Shown piece by piece: positions 50,750-59,406 of a stretch of 64,000 bases of DNA. How positions within the stretch are numbered: the stretch's first letter is position 1; every line of letters starts with the position of its first letter. This DNA comes from CAZJHX01 sp964545715 (GTDB taxonomy: Bacteria > Myxococcota_A > UBA9042 > GCA-2863065). The position numbers and the translations under genes were made by a program. The notes under the pieces were generated by a model. The model made no database searches. It saw only the letters and a list, made by a program, of their open reading frames with translations, and was not told the DNA's origin. The DNA is taken from NCBI GenBank assembly GCA_964545715.1, contig CAZJHX010000007.1, forward strand, positions 1-64,000, in the 5' to 3' direction.

Positions 50750-53569
50750 ATGAGCCAGCGAATTGTTGTGTTTGTTGCTGTGGCCGGGCTCTGCTTCTCT
50801 TGCGCGCCTGAGGGGCGTGCGCCCGGTGTCGCCGCGGATAAGGATGTGCCCGGTGGCGATACCGGCAAGGATGACTTTCCGACCACTTCCACGGGGACGT
50901 CAGGAACCGACGACACCTCTGTAGGCACCACGTCGGGCACCGATGATCCGGATACGGGCGACATCGGCGACGAGACCGGCGCCGGGTATCTGCCGTGTGG
51001 CGAGAACGGTGACTGCGAGTCGGGCTACTGCATTGAGGGCTACGACGGGCTCGTCTGCACCGAGAGCTGCATCGAGAGCTGCCCGGACGGATGGATCTGC
51101 AAGTCGATCCAGAACACCGGCAACGACCTCATCTTCGTGTGCGTGCCCCGATGGCTGGGGCTGTGCCGGCCGTGTCAGAGCGGCGCCGACTGCGCTGGTC
51201 TGGATGGGGGAGCCTGTGCGTCGTACGGCGACGCGGGCAGCTTCTGCGCGAGCAGCTGCATCGAAGGCGCGGACTGCCCGACCGGCTATGAGTGCCAGGA
51301 CGGCAAGCGGTGCGTGAAGTCAGGTGGCGTGGAGTGTGAGTGCGACGGTGCGGCGATCAACGCGGGCGCCAGCACGGACTGCACCGCCAGCAACGAGTCG
51401 GGCACCTGCACCGGGACGCGGATGTGTGTGGAGACGGGGCTGACCGCCTGCGACGCGGGGACGCCCGGGCCGGAGATCTGCGACGGTCTGGACAACGACT
51501 GCGACGAGGTTGTGGACGAGGACACCGTCGGCAACGCCTGCACGGTGGACAACGAGTTTGGCAGCTGTCCCGGCGTGACCACGTGTCAGGCGACGGTGGG
51601 GGCGTGCGACGGTCAGACGCCCGCGGCGGATCTGTGTGACGGGCTGGACAACGACTGCGACGGGACCGTGGACGAGGATGACGTCGATACCGATTTGGAC
51701 GGCATCCCCGACTGCCTGGACGACGACGTGGACGGCGACGGCACGCTCAACGTGGACGACAACTGCCCGATCGTGTCCAACCCCGATCAGCAGGACACCG
51801 ACGCAGACGAGGCCGGCGACGCGTGCGACGAGGACGACGACAACGACAACCTGGCGGATGTCGATGACAACTGCCCGGGCGTGCCCAACTTCGATCAGAG
51901 CGATATCGACGACGACGGCGTGGGCGACGTGTGCGACCAGGACAAGGACGGCGACGATGTGCCCAACAGCATCGACAACTGCCCTGAAGACGCCAACCCG
52001 GACCAGCAGGATCTGGACGACGACGGCGTCGGGGACGCGTGCACACAGGACAAGGACGGCGACGGCGTGCCCAACGCGGCCGACAACTGCCCCGAGATCC
52101 AGAACCCCAATCAGCTGGACACCGACTCCGACGGGCAGGGCAACCTGTGCGATGACGACGACGATGGGGACGGCGACCCGGACGGCACCGACTGCCAGCC
52201 CCTGAATGCGGCCGTAAATCACGACGCCGTGGAGGTGTGCAACGACACGGATGACGACTGCGACGGTCAGCTGAACGAGGCGGGCGCGGAAGGCTGCCTG
52301 ACCTGGTTCAAGGATGGTGACAAAGACGGCTATGGCGCCGAGGGCCAGAGCCAGTGCCTGTGTGGCCCCACCGAGCCCTTCACGGCGACGGCGGCCGGCG
52401 ACTGCAACGATGCGGTGGCCACAGCCAATCCCGCGGCGCAGGAGGCGTGCGATGGGCTGGACAACGACTGCGACGGGGTGGCGGATGAAGAGGGCGCGAT
52501 CGGCTGCCTGAGCTGGTATCAGGACGGCGATAAGGACGGCTGGGGCGCCGCCGGCACCGAGCTGTGTCTGTGCGCGGGCACGCAGCTGAACTCCACCAAG
52601 AAGCCCGGGGACTGCAACGACAACGACGTGCTCTCCAACCCCGAGGCCAAGGAGAAGTGCGGCGGGGCGGACGAAGACTGCGACGGCCAGACCGACGAGG
52701 GCGACGCCCTGGGATGCAGCGACTTCTTCAAGGACAGCGACGGCGACGGCTGGGGCAGCCAGACGCTGTCCAAATGCCTGTGTGTGGCCAGCGCGCCCTA
52801 CACGTCCACGCAGCCCGGCGACTGTGATGACGGCGATGGCAAGACCTTCCCGGACGCGCCCGAGCTGTGCGACTTCAAGGACAACGACTGCGACCAGCAG
52901 GTAGACGACGGCTCCCCGCAAGGCTGTCAGACCTTCTTCTCTGATCCGGACAACGACGGCTTTGCCGCCACCGGCGCTGCCAGCGCGTGTCTGTGCGCGC
53001 CCAACCCGCCGTTCGTGGCTCAGAGCATGGGCGACTGCGTGGAGTTCGATGCCAAGGTGAACCCGGCGGCCGGCGAGCTGTGTGACGGCAAGGACAACAA
53101 CTGCAACCTTCAGGTCGATGAGGGCTTCGCCGACTCGGACGGCGACAACGCCAAGGATTGCGTGGACCCGGACGACGACAACGACGGTACGCCGGACGTG
53201 GCCGACTGCCAGCCGACCAACAACCAGATCCCCAGCTGCGGCGGCAAGCAGTGCGGCGACGACGGCTGCGGCAAGAGCTGTGGCACGTGCCCGGCAAACG
53301 GCTGTACGGTGCCCAACACGGGCTGCATGGCCCAGTCACGCTGCCAGTCCGTGGTCAACGCGGAGAAGTCGGCCTCGTCGCAGTGGCAGTGCACCTCATG
53401 CGGTGACGTGGACTTCGCCGGTCAATGCTGGGGTGACGATGTGGTCGTATGGTGCGCCAACGGCGTGCTGACCAAGCTGGTTTGCCAGTCCGCGACCTAC
53501 GGTGCGGGCAAGTGCCTCTGGAAGCCGCAGTACCAATGGTACGACTGCTCATACCCCGGACTTCCATAG
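50750..53569 (+). CDS. MopE/TSP3-repeat lipoprotein
   Basis: A 939-residue lipoprotein (lipobox CFSC). After an Asp/Thr/Gly linker comes a Cys-rich module with CIESCPDGWICKSIQ, shared with the giant lipoprotein. MopE-type putative metal-binding motifs follow (CDGLDNDCDEVVDED and similar; I count about eight), with TSP3 repeats in between (DNCP, DDDGVGDVCD). A Gly/Cys segment (CGDDGCGKSCGTCP) and a C-terminal Cys/Trp domain close the protein. Known MopE binds copper through a kynurenine in methanotrophs; the repeats alone do not prove copper binding. ATG 50750 is chosen for the lipobox signal. Confidence 0.85.
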   Translation: MSQRIVVFVAVAGLCFSCAPEGRAPGVAADKDVPGGDTGKDDFPTTSTGTSGTDDTSVGTTSGTDDPDTGDIGDETGAGYLPCGENGDCESGYCIEGYDGLVCTESCIESCPDGWICKSIQNTGNDLIFVCVPRWLGLCRPCQSGADCAGLDGGACASYGDAGSFCASSCIEGADCPTGYECQDGKRCVKSGGVECECDGAAINAGASTDCTASNESGTCTGTRMCVETGLTACDAGTPGPEICDGLDNDCDEVVDEDTVGNACTVDNEFGSCPGVTTCQATVGACDGQTPAADLCDGLDNDCDGTVDEDDVDTDLDGIPDCLDDDVDGDGTLNVDDNCPIVSNPDQQDTDADEAGDACDEDDDNDNLADVDDNCPGVPNFDQSDIDDDGVGDVCDQDKDGDDVPNSIDNCPEDANPDQQDLDDDGVGDACTQDKDGDGVPNAADNCPEIQNPNQLDTDSDGQGNLCDDDDDGDGDPDGTDCQPLNAAVNHDAVEVCNDTDDDCDGQLNEAGAEGCLTWFKDGDKDGYGAEGQSQCLCGPTEPFTATAAGDCNDAVATANPAAQEACDGLDNDCDGVADEEGAIGCLSWYQDGDKDGWGAAGTELCLCAGTQLNSTKKPGDCNDNDVLSNPEAKEKCGGADEDCDGQTDEGDALGCSDFFKDSDGDGWGSQTLSKCLCVASAPYTSTQPGDCDDGDGKTFPDAPELCDFKDNDCDQQVDDGSPQGCQTFFSDPDNDGFAATGAASACLCAPNPPFVAQSMGDCVEFDAKVNPAAGELCDGKDNNCNLQVDEGFADSDGDNAKDCVDPDDDNDGTPDVADCQPTNNQIPSCGGKQCGDDGCGKSCGTCPANGCTVPNTGCMAQSRCQSVVNAEKSASSQWQCTSCGDVDFAGQCWGDDVVVWCANGVLTKLVCQSATYGAGKCLWKPQYQWYDCSYPGLP

Positions 53570-53603
53570 GGAACGGGAAGCTCGAATCGGCGGTAGTGCT
53601 GGC

Positions 53604-54953
53604 GTGAGGATCGTTCTTCTCAATCCGCCCGGGACTCGAGTCTACTTTCGTGACGGCTACTGTTCGACGTCGTCCAAGAGCGGCTACTGCTGGCAGCCGC
53701 TCGATCTGCTGGTGCAGTCGGGCATTCTCACCGGGCTGGGCCACGAGATCGCGTTTATCGATGCGGTTGCGCTGCGGCTGGAGGCCCAGGCGACCGTCGC
53801 GCGCGTGGCGGCGTTTCAGCCGGACGCCGTTATCGGGCTGGCGGGCGACGTGTCCTGGCCCGAGGATGTGCGCTTCTACCGGCGGCTCGTCTCGGCCGGG
53901 TGTGCTCCCAGGTTGCTGCTGAGCGGCGACGTACCGCGCTTTGAGCCACAAAAGGCCTTTGGCGAGCTGCCTGAGCTCCAGGCGATCATCGAGGACTTCA
54001 CGACCGAAGGTCCGTCGCGTTTTCTGCGCGACGAGGGCGACGCGACCGGCCTGATTCTGCGCGACGGTACACGCCTGCCTTGCACGGACCGCACCTGGAC
54101 GTCGCCGCCCGCCCGGCACGAGCTGTTGGTGCGCGACGCTTATCGGCTGCCCTTCCACGGGGGCTCGCCGTTCGCCAGCGTGCTCTCCAGCTATGGCTGC
54201 CCGTTTGCATGCACGTTCTGCAACACGGGCAAGCTGGCGTACAAGCACCGCGCCGTGGCGGAGGTGGTCCGAGAGGTCGAGCTGGTCGCCGACCTCGGCT
54301 ATCGCCGCATGTATCTGCGCGACGCGACCGCCAACGGGCACCGCCGCCACTGGATCGAGGTCTGCAAGGGCATCGCCGCATCATCCGCGGATCTGCGCTG
54401 GAATGTGTTCTGCACATTTCGCCCGTTTGACGCCGAGATGGCGCAGGCGATGCGAGACGCCGGGTGCGAGATCGTGCAGTTCGGCATCGAGACCTCAAGC
54501 GAGGGACTGCGCGCCGAAACCGGAAAAGCGTTCGATAACGAAGCGGCGCGCGCGGCGGTGCGGTACGCTCACGAAGTGGGTATGAAAGTCTGTGGCCACT
54601 TTGTGCTGGGTCTGCCCGGACAGGGCGAGGACGACGTGCGCTCGACGGCGCAGTTTGCGCGTGAGTTGGACCTGGACTGGGCCAGCTTCAACCTGGCCGC
54701 GGCCCGTCCAGGCACACACCTGCGCGACACCGCGGATGCTCGCGGCCTGGGCGGCGGCGACGCCAGCATCACCGGCTTCTTCGAGGGGCTGGCCGACGTG
54801 CCCGCGGACCGGCTCCTGCGCCTGCGGCGAGAGGCGATGTTGCGCTTCTATCTACGCCCAAGACCACTGCGAGCGGTCCTGCCGGATTTGCGCAGCCGCA
54901 GCGGCTGGTCTCACCTCTTTTCCACCGCCCGCGCTCTGGCGCGCACCTTCTAG
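53604..54953 (+). CDS. Radical SAM protein with B12-binding-like N-terminal domain
   Basis: A 449-residue cytoplasmic enzyme. The N-terminal part (IVLLNPPGTRVYFRDGY, then FQPDAVIGLAGDVSW) is shaped like the cobalamin-binding domain of class B radical SAM enzymes. The core has the 4Fe-4S motif CPFACTFCNTG near residue 200, then GCEIVQFGIETSSEGL and a HFVLGLPGQGEDD segment. The reaction is not predictable; methylation or rearrangement of a lipid or antibiotic-like substrate is typical for this class. GTG 53604 is chosen because the domain starts there; the open frame upstream lacks similarity. Confidence 0.88.
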   Translation: MRIVLLNPPGTRVYFRDGYCSTSSKSGYCWQPLDLLVQSGILTGLGHEIAFIDAVALRLEAQATVARVAAFQPDAVIGLAGDVSWPEDVRFYRRLVSAGCAPRLLLSGDVPRFEPQKAFGELPELQAIIEDFTTEGPSRFLRDEGDATGLILRDGTRLPCTDRTWTSPPARHELLVRDAYRLPFHGGSPFASVLSSYGCPFACTFCNTGKLAYKHRAVAEVVREVELVADLGYRRMYLRDATANGHRRHWIEVCKGIAASSADLRWNVFCTFRPFDAEMAQAMRDAGCEIVQFGIETSSEGLRAETGKAFDNEAARAAVRYAHEVGMKVCGHFVLGLPGQGEDDVRSTAQFARELDLDWASFNLAAARPGTHLRDTADARGLGGGDASITGFFEGLADVPADRLLRLRREAMLRFYLRPRPLRAVLPDLRSRSGWSHLFSTARALARTF

Positions 54954-54968
54954 GAGCCCTCGGATCGC

Positions 54969-55503
54969 ATGGACGCGCGGGTGAGCAAGCTCCACAGAAT
55001 CCTCTTCGGCAGGAACCGAGGTCTGTCGGTTCCGGACGCGGCTCTGCAGCTTGCAAATACCCGTCGAGGAGCTGCGCACGCTGGTGCACGACGAGACCAT
55101 CGAGTTGGGCCTCATGGAGCGCTTTGACGAGTCTGGGGTCAGTCTCTATACGACGCGGCTCAGCAGCCCGCCGCCGCTGCACGACCCACACTTTCCAGGC
55201 TCGCCCGAGGATCGTCGCGACGCGCTGCTGCGCAATCTGCACCGCTCTCGGCGTCTGACGCGAGATGACGTGGCTTTTCAGCTCGGATGTTCGCGCCGCC
55301 AGGCGGAGCTGCTGGTCAAGACCGCGCTGGCAGATGGCCTGGTACAGAGCGTCCCGGATGGGGCCCGCGTCTTCTACGTGCCGCTCACGACCACGCCGCC
55401 GCCGCCCCGACGCGGCCGTCGTGGCAAGAACCCGGCGCAATCCCTGGCGACCGGAATCATCGTGGCGCTGCTGGCTGCCCTCGCCGCGTGGGCGTTGACT
55501 TAA
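54969..55503 (+). CDS. Tandem winged-helix, C-terminally anchored membrane protein with apparent +1 frameshift
   Basis: Two frames make one sensible protein of about 177 residues. Frame A runs from ATG 54969 to 55049 (MDARVSKLHRILFGRNRG, then LSVPDAALQ). The following frame runs from 55051 (LQIPVEELRTLVHD) to the stop. Skipping base C 55050 joins them as AALQLQIPVEELR. The joined first domain aligns with the second domain in the downstream part (LTRDDVAFQLGCSRRQAELL), so both are similar winged-helix units, followed by a Pro/Arg linker and a C-terminal helix (GIIVALLAALAAWAL). Possible explanations are a sequencing error, a real mutation, or initiation at TTG 55051 that yields a shortened protein. 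AGGAG lies 11 bases before the ATG. The end overlaps the convergent gene by four bases. Confidence 0.65.
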
Positions 55504-56903
55504 AGCAGCTGCAAGCCGGCCTGAAGCGCATCGAAGAGAAGGCCGCACCCGATGACGTAAGCGCCGCCCAGCAGGTCGCCGATCAGAAAACGGCGCCGCA
55601 GCACCCACATCAGTGGGAGCAGGATCAACGGGACCAGCAGATACAGCCACGCCGCGCCCATCCGGCGTTGCCGTTGGTAGATGTCCACGTCGAGCAGGCC
55701 GTCGTCGCTGTTTGAGGCATAGGCCGTCGCCTGATGGGCTCCACCGCCGAGCACGCGCCCCAGCCGCGCCGCCCAGCCGGGTCCGCCGGTGGGATTCAGC
55801 TCGTCGTCCACCCGCAGATAGCGCGCGGTCAGATCCGCCAGCCAGAAGCCGCCGCCCTGTTTGGCCGGGACCGGGGTCTGCCCGAAGATCGCCCACCCGC
55901 GCTGCGGCGCGGTCAACTTCAGAAACTCCTCGCCCACGCTGATGGCAAGCCCGCCGCCCTCCTTGGCCAGCCACCGGCGAATCGGCGTCAGACCCAACGT
56001 TGTGGCAACGTAGGCGCGCGCCACGGTCATCATCCACTCGCCGTCGTAGGGCAGGGTTTTCGCGACCTTGATCAGCTTCGGTCCGCCGTCGTAGCGCCAG
56101 GCGCCCCCCCAGGCCAGATTGATGGCGCCGCCCGGGGCAAATTCGACGTATTCGCCAAACGGGAACGTCAGCGTGGTCGCCAGGCTGCCGACGCGCTTGT
56201 CGCCGTTGAACACCGCGCGCGCACCGGGCGTCACGGCCGTGGCGGCGGTCTCCTCCTTGGACCACAGCACGTCCCAGCCCTCCGCGGTCGGGCGCGTCCA
56301 CTCCACCGAGGCGCCGTCACCCGCGGGGCAGGCGGGCAGCGGCATAAAAGCCACCTCTCCTGCCGGGTTGACGCCCGCCCAGCGACAGTTGGCCAGCACC
56401 AGCTCAAAGCCGTCCCCGCTGCGCTTCAGACCCCGCACGCTCAAAGGCTCGATCTCCAGAGCCGCGCGCTCCTTTACGTCGCCGTCCGCGCTCAGCTCCA
56501 GCAGCCACGATCGACTCTCCTCTCCTTTCGCGCGCGTCACGACCACCGCCAGGGCGTCGTCTTCCAGCGCCACCGCTGCCTCCAGATAGATCGGCCCCGG
56601 CGCCTCCGGCAGCGTCCATCCGCGCTGCAGCCGCCCGCCCGCGAGATCGAAGCGCACGAGCTCGACCCCATCCTCTTCCCGGCCACAGCCGGTCCACAGC
56701 GCGTCGGGCGTCGTGATGATCGGCAGCCCGGCGAACTGGCACCGCAGCCGATAGGACTGGGCCTTGCGCCAGTCGTCCATGCCGTCGACCGCCAGCAGCT
56801 GAGGTGCGGCGGGCGATGTGGCCAGCGTCCTGATGGTGGCGCCCCAGGCGAGCAGCCAGATGAGGGTCACCGCTCCAGGAAGCAGGAGCGTGTGCAGCTT
56901 CAT
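55500..56903 (-). CDS. Membrane protein with N-terminal and C-terminal helices
   Basis: A 467-residue protein of unknown function. An N-terminal hydrophobic segment is followed by a large beta-rich extracytoplasmic domain (about residues 30-400) that could be a beta-propeller-like fold judged by repeated strand-Gly patterns. Two C-terminal helices close it (WLYLLVPLILLPLMWV and a second hydrophobic stretch). It overlaps the aminotransferase gene by ATGA and shares the TTAA end with the convergent winged-helix gene. No named family was recognised. Confidence 0.7.
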   Translation of the reverse strand: MKLHTLLLPGAVTLIWLLAWGATIRTLATSPAAPQLLAVDGMDDWRKAQSYRLRCQFAGLPIITTPDALWTGCGREEDGVELVRFDLAGGRLQRGWTLPEAPGPIYLEAAVALEDDALAVVVTRAKGEESRSWLLELSADGDVKERAALEIEPLSVRGLKRSGDGFELVLANCRWAGVNPAGEVAFMPLPACPAGDGASVEWTRPTAEGWDVLWSKEETAATAVTPGARAVFNGDKRVGSLATTLTFPFGEYVEFAPGGAINLAWGGAWRYDGGPKLIKVAKTLPYDGEWMMTVARAYVATTLGLTPIRRWLAKEGGGLAISVGEEFLKLTAPQRGWAIFGQTPVPAKQGGGFWLADLTARYLRVDDELNPTGGPGWAARLGRVLGGGAHQATAYASNSDDGLLDVDIYQRQRRMGAAWLYLLVPLILLPLMWVLRRRFLIGDLLGGAYVIGCGLLFDALQAGLQLL

Positions 56904-58093
56904 GACGTGCGGCCGGGGTACGCGTCCAGCGCAGCCGCCAGGACCCGCATCGCGCGCGCCAGGTCGTCCGTGTTCAAGACATAGGCGATGCGGACCTCGT
57001 CGTGGCCTCGGCCCTCCTCAGCGTAAAAGCCGGCGCCCGGCGCGACCATCACCGTGGTGCCGTCCAGCTGAAAGTCGTCCAGCATGAAGCGTACGAACTT
57101 CTCGCTGTCGTCCACGGGCAGGCGCGCCATCTGGTAGAAGGCGCCCTCGGGGCGGTGCACCGCAACGTTGGGGATGGCGGCCAGGCCCTCGTACACCACG
57201 TCTCTGCGACGCCGGTACTCGTCCTTGATCGCGTCGAAGTAGCCGTCTTCGATCCGGGCTGCGGCTGCGGCGGCTACCTGAGCCAACGCCGGCGGGCTGA
57301 GGCGGGCCTGCGAAAACGCTGTGGCCGCCTTCATCACCGCCTCGTTTCGGGACACCAGGCACCCGATGCGCGCGCCGCACAGCGAGAAGCGCTTGGACAG
57401 AGAGTCCACCACCACGGCTTTGTCGCGCAGCTCCGGCCGCGTCAGCACCGAGCGTGCCGTCGGGCCGTCGTATACGAACTCCCGGTAGACCTCGTCCGCG
57501 ATCAGGAACAGGTCGTGCCGGACGCACGCGTCGGCCAGTCGCGCCACCTCGGCCTCGCTGTAGACCGCGCCTGTCGGGTTGGCTGGGTTGCACATCAAGA
57601 TGGCCCGCGTCCGCGGCGTGATGTAGCGGTCGATGTCGTCGGGCAGATGGTAGCCCTGCTCGACCGAGGTCGGCAGCGGTGCCACCGTGTTGCCCAGCAT
57701 CGACGAGTAGCCCAGATAGTTGGCGTACAGCGGGTCCGGGATCAGCACCTCGTCGCCGTGGTCCAGACACGCCGCAAACGCGAACAGGACCGCTTCACTG
57801 CCGCCCGTGGTCACCAGCAGGTGGTCGGGCTCCAGCGGCACGTCCAACGACGCGTAATAGTCGATCAGAAAGGCGCGAAAGGCGTCATCCCCCCGGCTGG
57901 GTCCATAGGCCACCACGGGCTTGTCGTAGTTTGCCAGCGCCTGCCTCATCACCGGGGGCGTCTCGATGTCCGGTTGACCGATGTTGAGATGCAGTACCCG
58001 CACCCCGCGCGCACGAGCAGCGTCAGCGTGGGGAACGAGCTTACGAATGGGCGAGGCCGGGGCGTCGCCTCCTCTCTGTGAGACCGTCGGCAT
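56900..58093 (-). CDS. Aminotransferase class I/II (aspartate-aminotransferase-like)
   Basis: A 397-residue PLP enzyme of fold type I. The Schiff-base Lys lies in DSLSKRFSLCGARIG. Other family landmarks are LNIGQPDIETPP, GPSRGDDAFRAF, NPANPTGAVYS and ADEVYREFVYDG. It probably transfers an amino group among Asp, aromatic or branched substrates in the cytoplasm; the exact substrate cannot be read. ATG 58093 has TATAGT seven bases upstream on the coding strand. It is translationally coupled to the downstream membrane protein and divergent from the kinase gene. Confidence 0.93.
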   Translation of the reverse strand: MPTVSQRGGDAPASPIRKLVPHADAARARGVRVLHLNIGQPDIETPPVMRQALANYDKPVVAYGPSRGDDAFRAFLIDYYASLDVPLEPDHLLVTTGGSEAVLFAFAACLDHGDEVLIPDPLYANYLGYSSMLGNTVAPLPTSVEQGYHLPDDIDRYITPRTRAILMCNPANPTGAVYSEAEVARLADACVRHDLFLIADEVYREFVYDGPTARSVLTRPELRDKAVVVDSLSKRFSLCGARIGCLVSRNEAVMKAATAFSQARLSPPALAQVAAAAAARIEDGYFDAIKDEYRRRRDVVYEGLAAIPNVAVHRPEGAFYQMARLPVDDSEKFVRFMLDDFQLDGTTVMVAPGAGFYAEEGRGHDEVRIAYVLNTDDLARAMRVLAAALDAYPGRTS

Positions 58094-58100
58094 GCGCCGG

Positions 58101-58106
58101 ACTATA
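58101..58106 (-). promoter_or_regulatory. Candidate -10 box of a leaderless promoter
   Basis: On the minus strand TATAGT is followed by seven bases and ATG 58093. The hexamer differs from the sigma-70 consensus by one base. No good -35 is seen at the usual spacing. Confidence 0.55.
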
Positions 58107-58153
58107 CCCCAACGTAGCTAACTGTGGGTTAAGACCGCCGGGGACCGGCCCGA

Positions 58154-58159
58154 TAGACA
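58154..58159 (+). promoter_or_regulatory. Weak candidate -10 box
   Basis: TAGACA is followed by eight bases and ATG 58168. It is weaker than the other examples because the final T is missing. It lies head to head with the element at 58101-58106. Confidence 0.3.
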
Positions 58160-58167
58160 TTTCGGTC

Positions 58168-59370
58168 ATGGAACTCGAAGCAATCACCACTGAGCAGCAG
58201 CCCGAACGCGTCGCAACCGACACGTTGATCGGCTGCGTTGTCGATGACAGGTTCACCATCGAGGCGACTCTCGGTGAGGGCGGCATGGGCAAGGTCTACA
58301 CCGCCCGGCAGCACTCGCTGGACCGCCAGGTGGCGCTCAAGGTCCTCCACCCACGACTGGCTGTCTCCGAGAAGGCGATCAAGCGCTTCGAGCGCGAGGC
58401 GCGGTCCGCGAGCCGGTTGGCCCATACGAACACGGTCGCCATCTACGATCACGGCTGCAGCGACGACGGTCGCCTGTACATCGCCATGGAGCTGTTGCAG
58501 GGCACCACGCTGACCGAGGCGATAACCCCCGGCAAGTCCATGGATCCGGACAAGATCGTCGATCTGCTGCTGCAGGTCTGTGCGTCCGTCGGCGATGCGC
58601 ACCTGGCCGGCGTCATCCACCGGGACCTGAAGCCGGACAACATCTTTCTGACCCGTCAACACGCCACGCGCGACTGCGTCAAGGTCTTGGACTTCGGCTT
58701 TGCCAAGCTCCTCTTTGAGGACGACGGCGAGCCGCTGACAGTGACCGGCGCCATCGCGGGCACCCCGATCTACATGAGCCCCGAGATGATCATGGGCAAA
58801 GAGGTCGACGGGCGCTCGGACATCTACTCGCTGGGCGTCATCCTCTACGAGATGCTGTGTGGCGACGTACCCTTCGACGCTGACTCCGCTGTGGAGATCC
58901 TGATGGCCCACGTAGACAGCCCGCCGCCGCCCATTCAGGACCGCCTCTCGGCCGGCGAGCTGTACGAGCCGCTCGCCGCCGTGGCAACTATCGCGCTGGC
59001 CAAGGACCCCGCGGACCGCTACGCCAACATGGACGAGCTGGCTGATGCCCTGAAGGCCGCGCGGCCCGCCGCCGACCCGGGAGCACACACCGATCGTCGC
59101 GACGTCCTGGCGCACAACGAGACCCAGGAGGTCGATGTTGCCGACGCGCCGGTGAAAGCGCAGCGGTCCGAGCGCCCGACACGGGACGACCTGGAGCCCG
59201 TCGCGCCCGCCGAGCAGAGCGCCGACACCGCCCCGACTGAAGACATCGATCTGGACGAGTATTACGAGGCCTGGTTCATCGTTGACATCGACAACGGCGA
59301 GCTGCGCCTACCCTGGTGGGCCGCTCTCACCGCCGCCTGGGCCGGCTTCTTCGTCGGGCTGCTGCTTTAG
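58168..59370 (+). CDS. PknB-type Ser/Thr protein kinase, membrane-anchored
   Basis: A 400-residue protein. The kinase domain spans residues of about 25-290: glycine loop LGEGGMGKVY, VALKVL (Lys), IHRDLKPDN (catalytic Asp), LDFGFAKL (DFG) and TPIYMSPEM (APE equivalent). An Asp/Glu/Thr-rich linker and one C-terminal helix (WWAALTAAWAGFFVGLLL) follow, so the kinase faces the cytoplasm and no extracytoplasmic sensor domain is present. All catalytic residues are intact. The start is ATG 58168; the frame is open 30 codons upstream but overlaps the divergent gene's promoter region. Confidence 0.93.
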   Translation: MELEAITTEQQPERVATDTLIGCVVDDRFTIEATLGEGGMGKVYTARQHSLDRQVALKVLHPRLAVSEKAIKRFEREARSASRLAHTNTVAIYDHGCSDDGRLYIAMELLQGTTLTEAITPGKSMDPDKIVDLLLQVCASVGDAHLAGVIHRDLKPDNIFLTRQHATRDCVKVLDFGFAKLLFEDDGEPLTVTGAIAGTPIYMSPEMIMGKEVDGRSDIYSLGVILYEMLCGDVPFDADSAVEILMAHVDSPPPPIQDRLSAGELYEPLAAVATIALAKDPADRYANMDELADALKAARPAADPGAHTDRRDVLAHNETQEVDVADAPVKAQRSERPTRDDLEPVAPAEQSADTAPTEDIDLDEYYEAWFIVDIDNGELRLPWWAALTAAWAGFFVGLLL

Positions 59371-59406
59371 CGCCCGCACCCTACGCGGCAAGCCGCTCTC
59401 ATCTGC

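Noticed and set aside
48208..50964. Open frame of 918 codons on the minus strand
   Set aside because: It runs opposite the Cys-rich gene and out of frame through the GT-C-like gene; composition is shadow-like and no start site is credible.
59385..59396. GCGG-CAAG-CCGC hairpin between the kinase and Omp85 genes as a terminator
   Set aside because: Only four base pairs and no T-tract.
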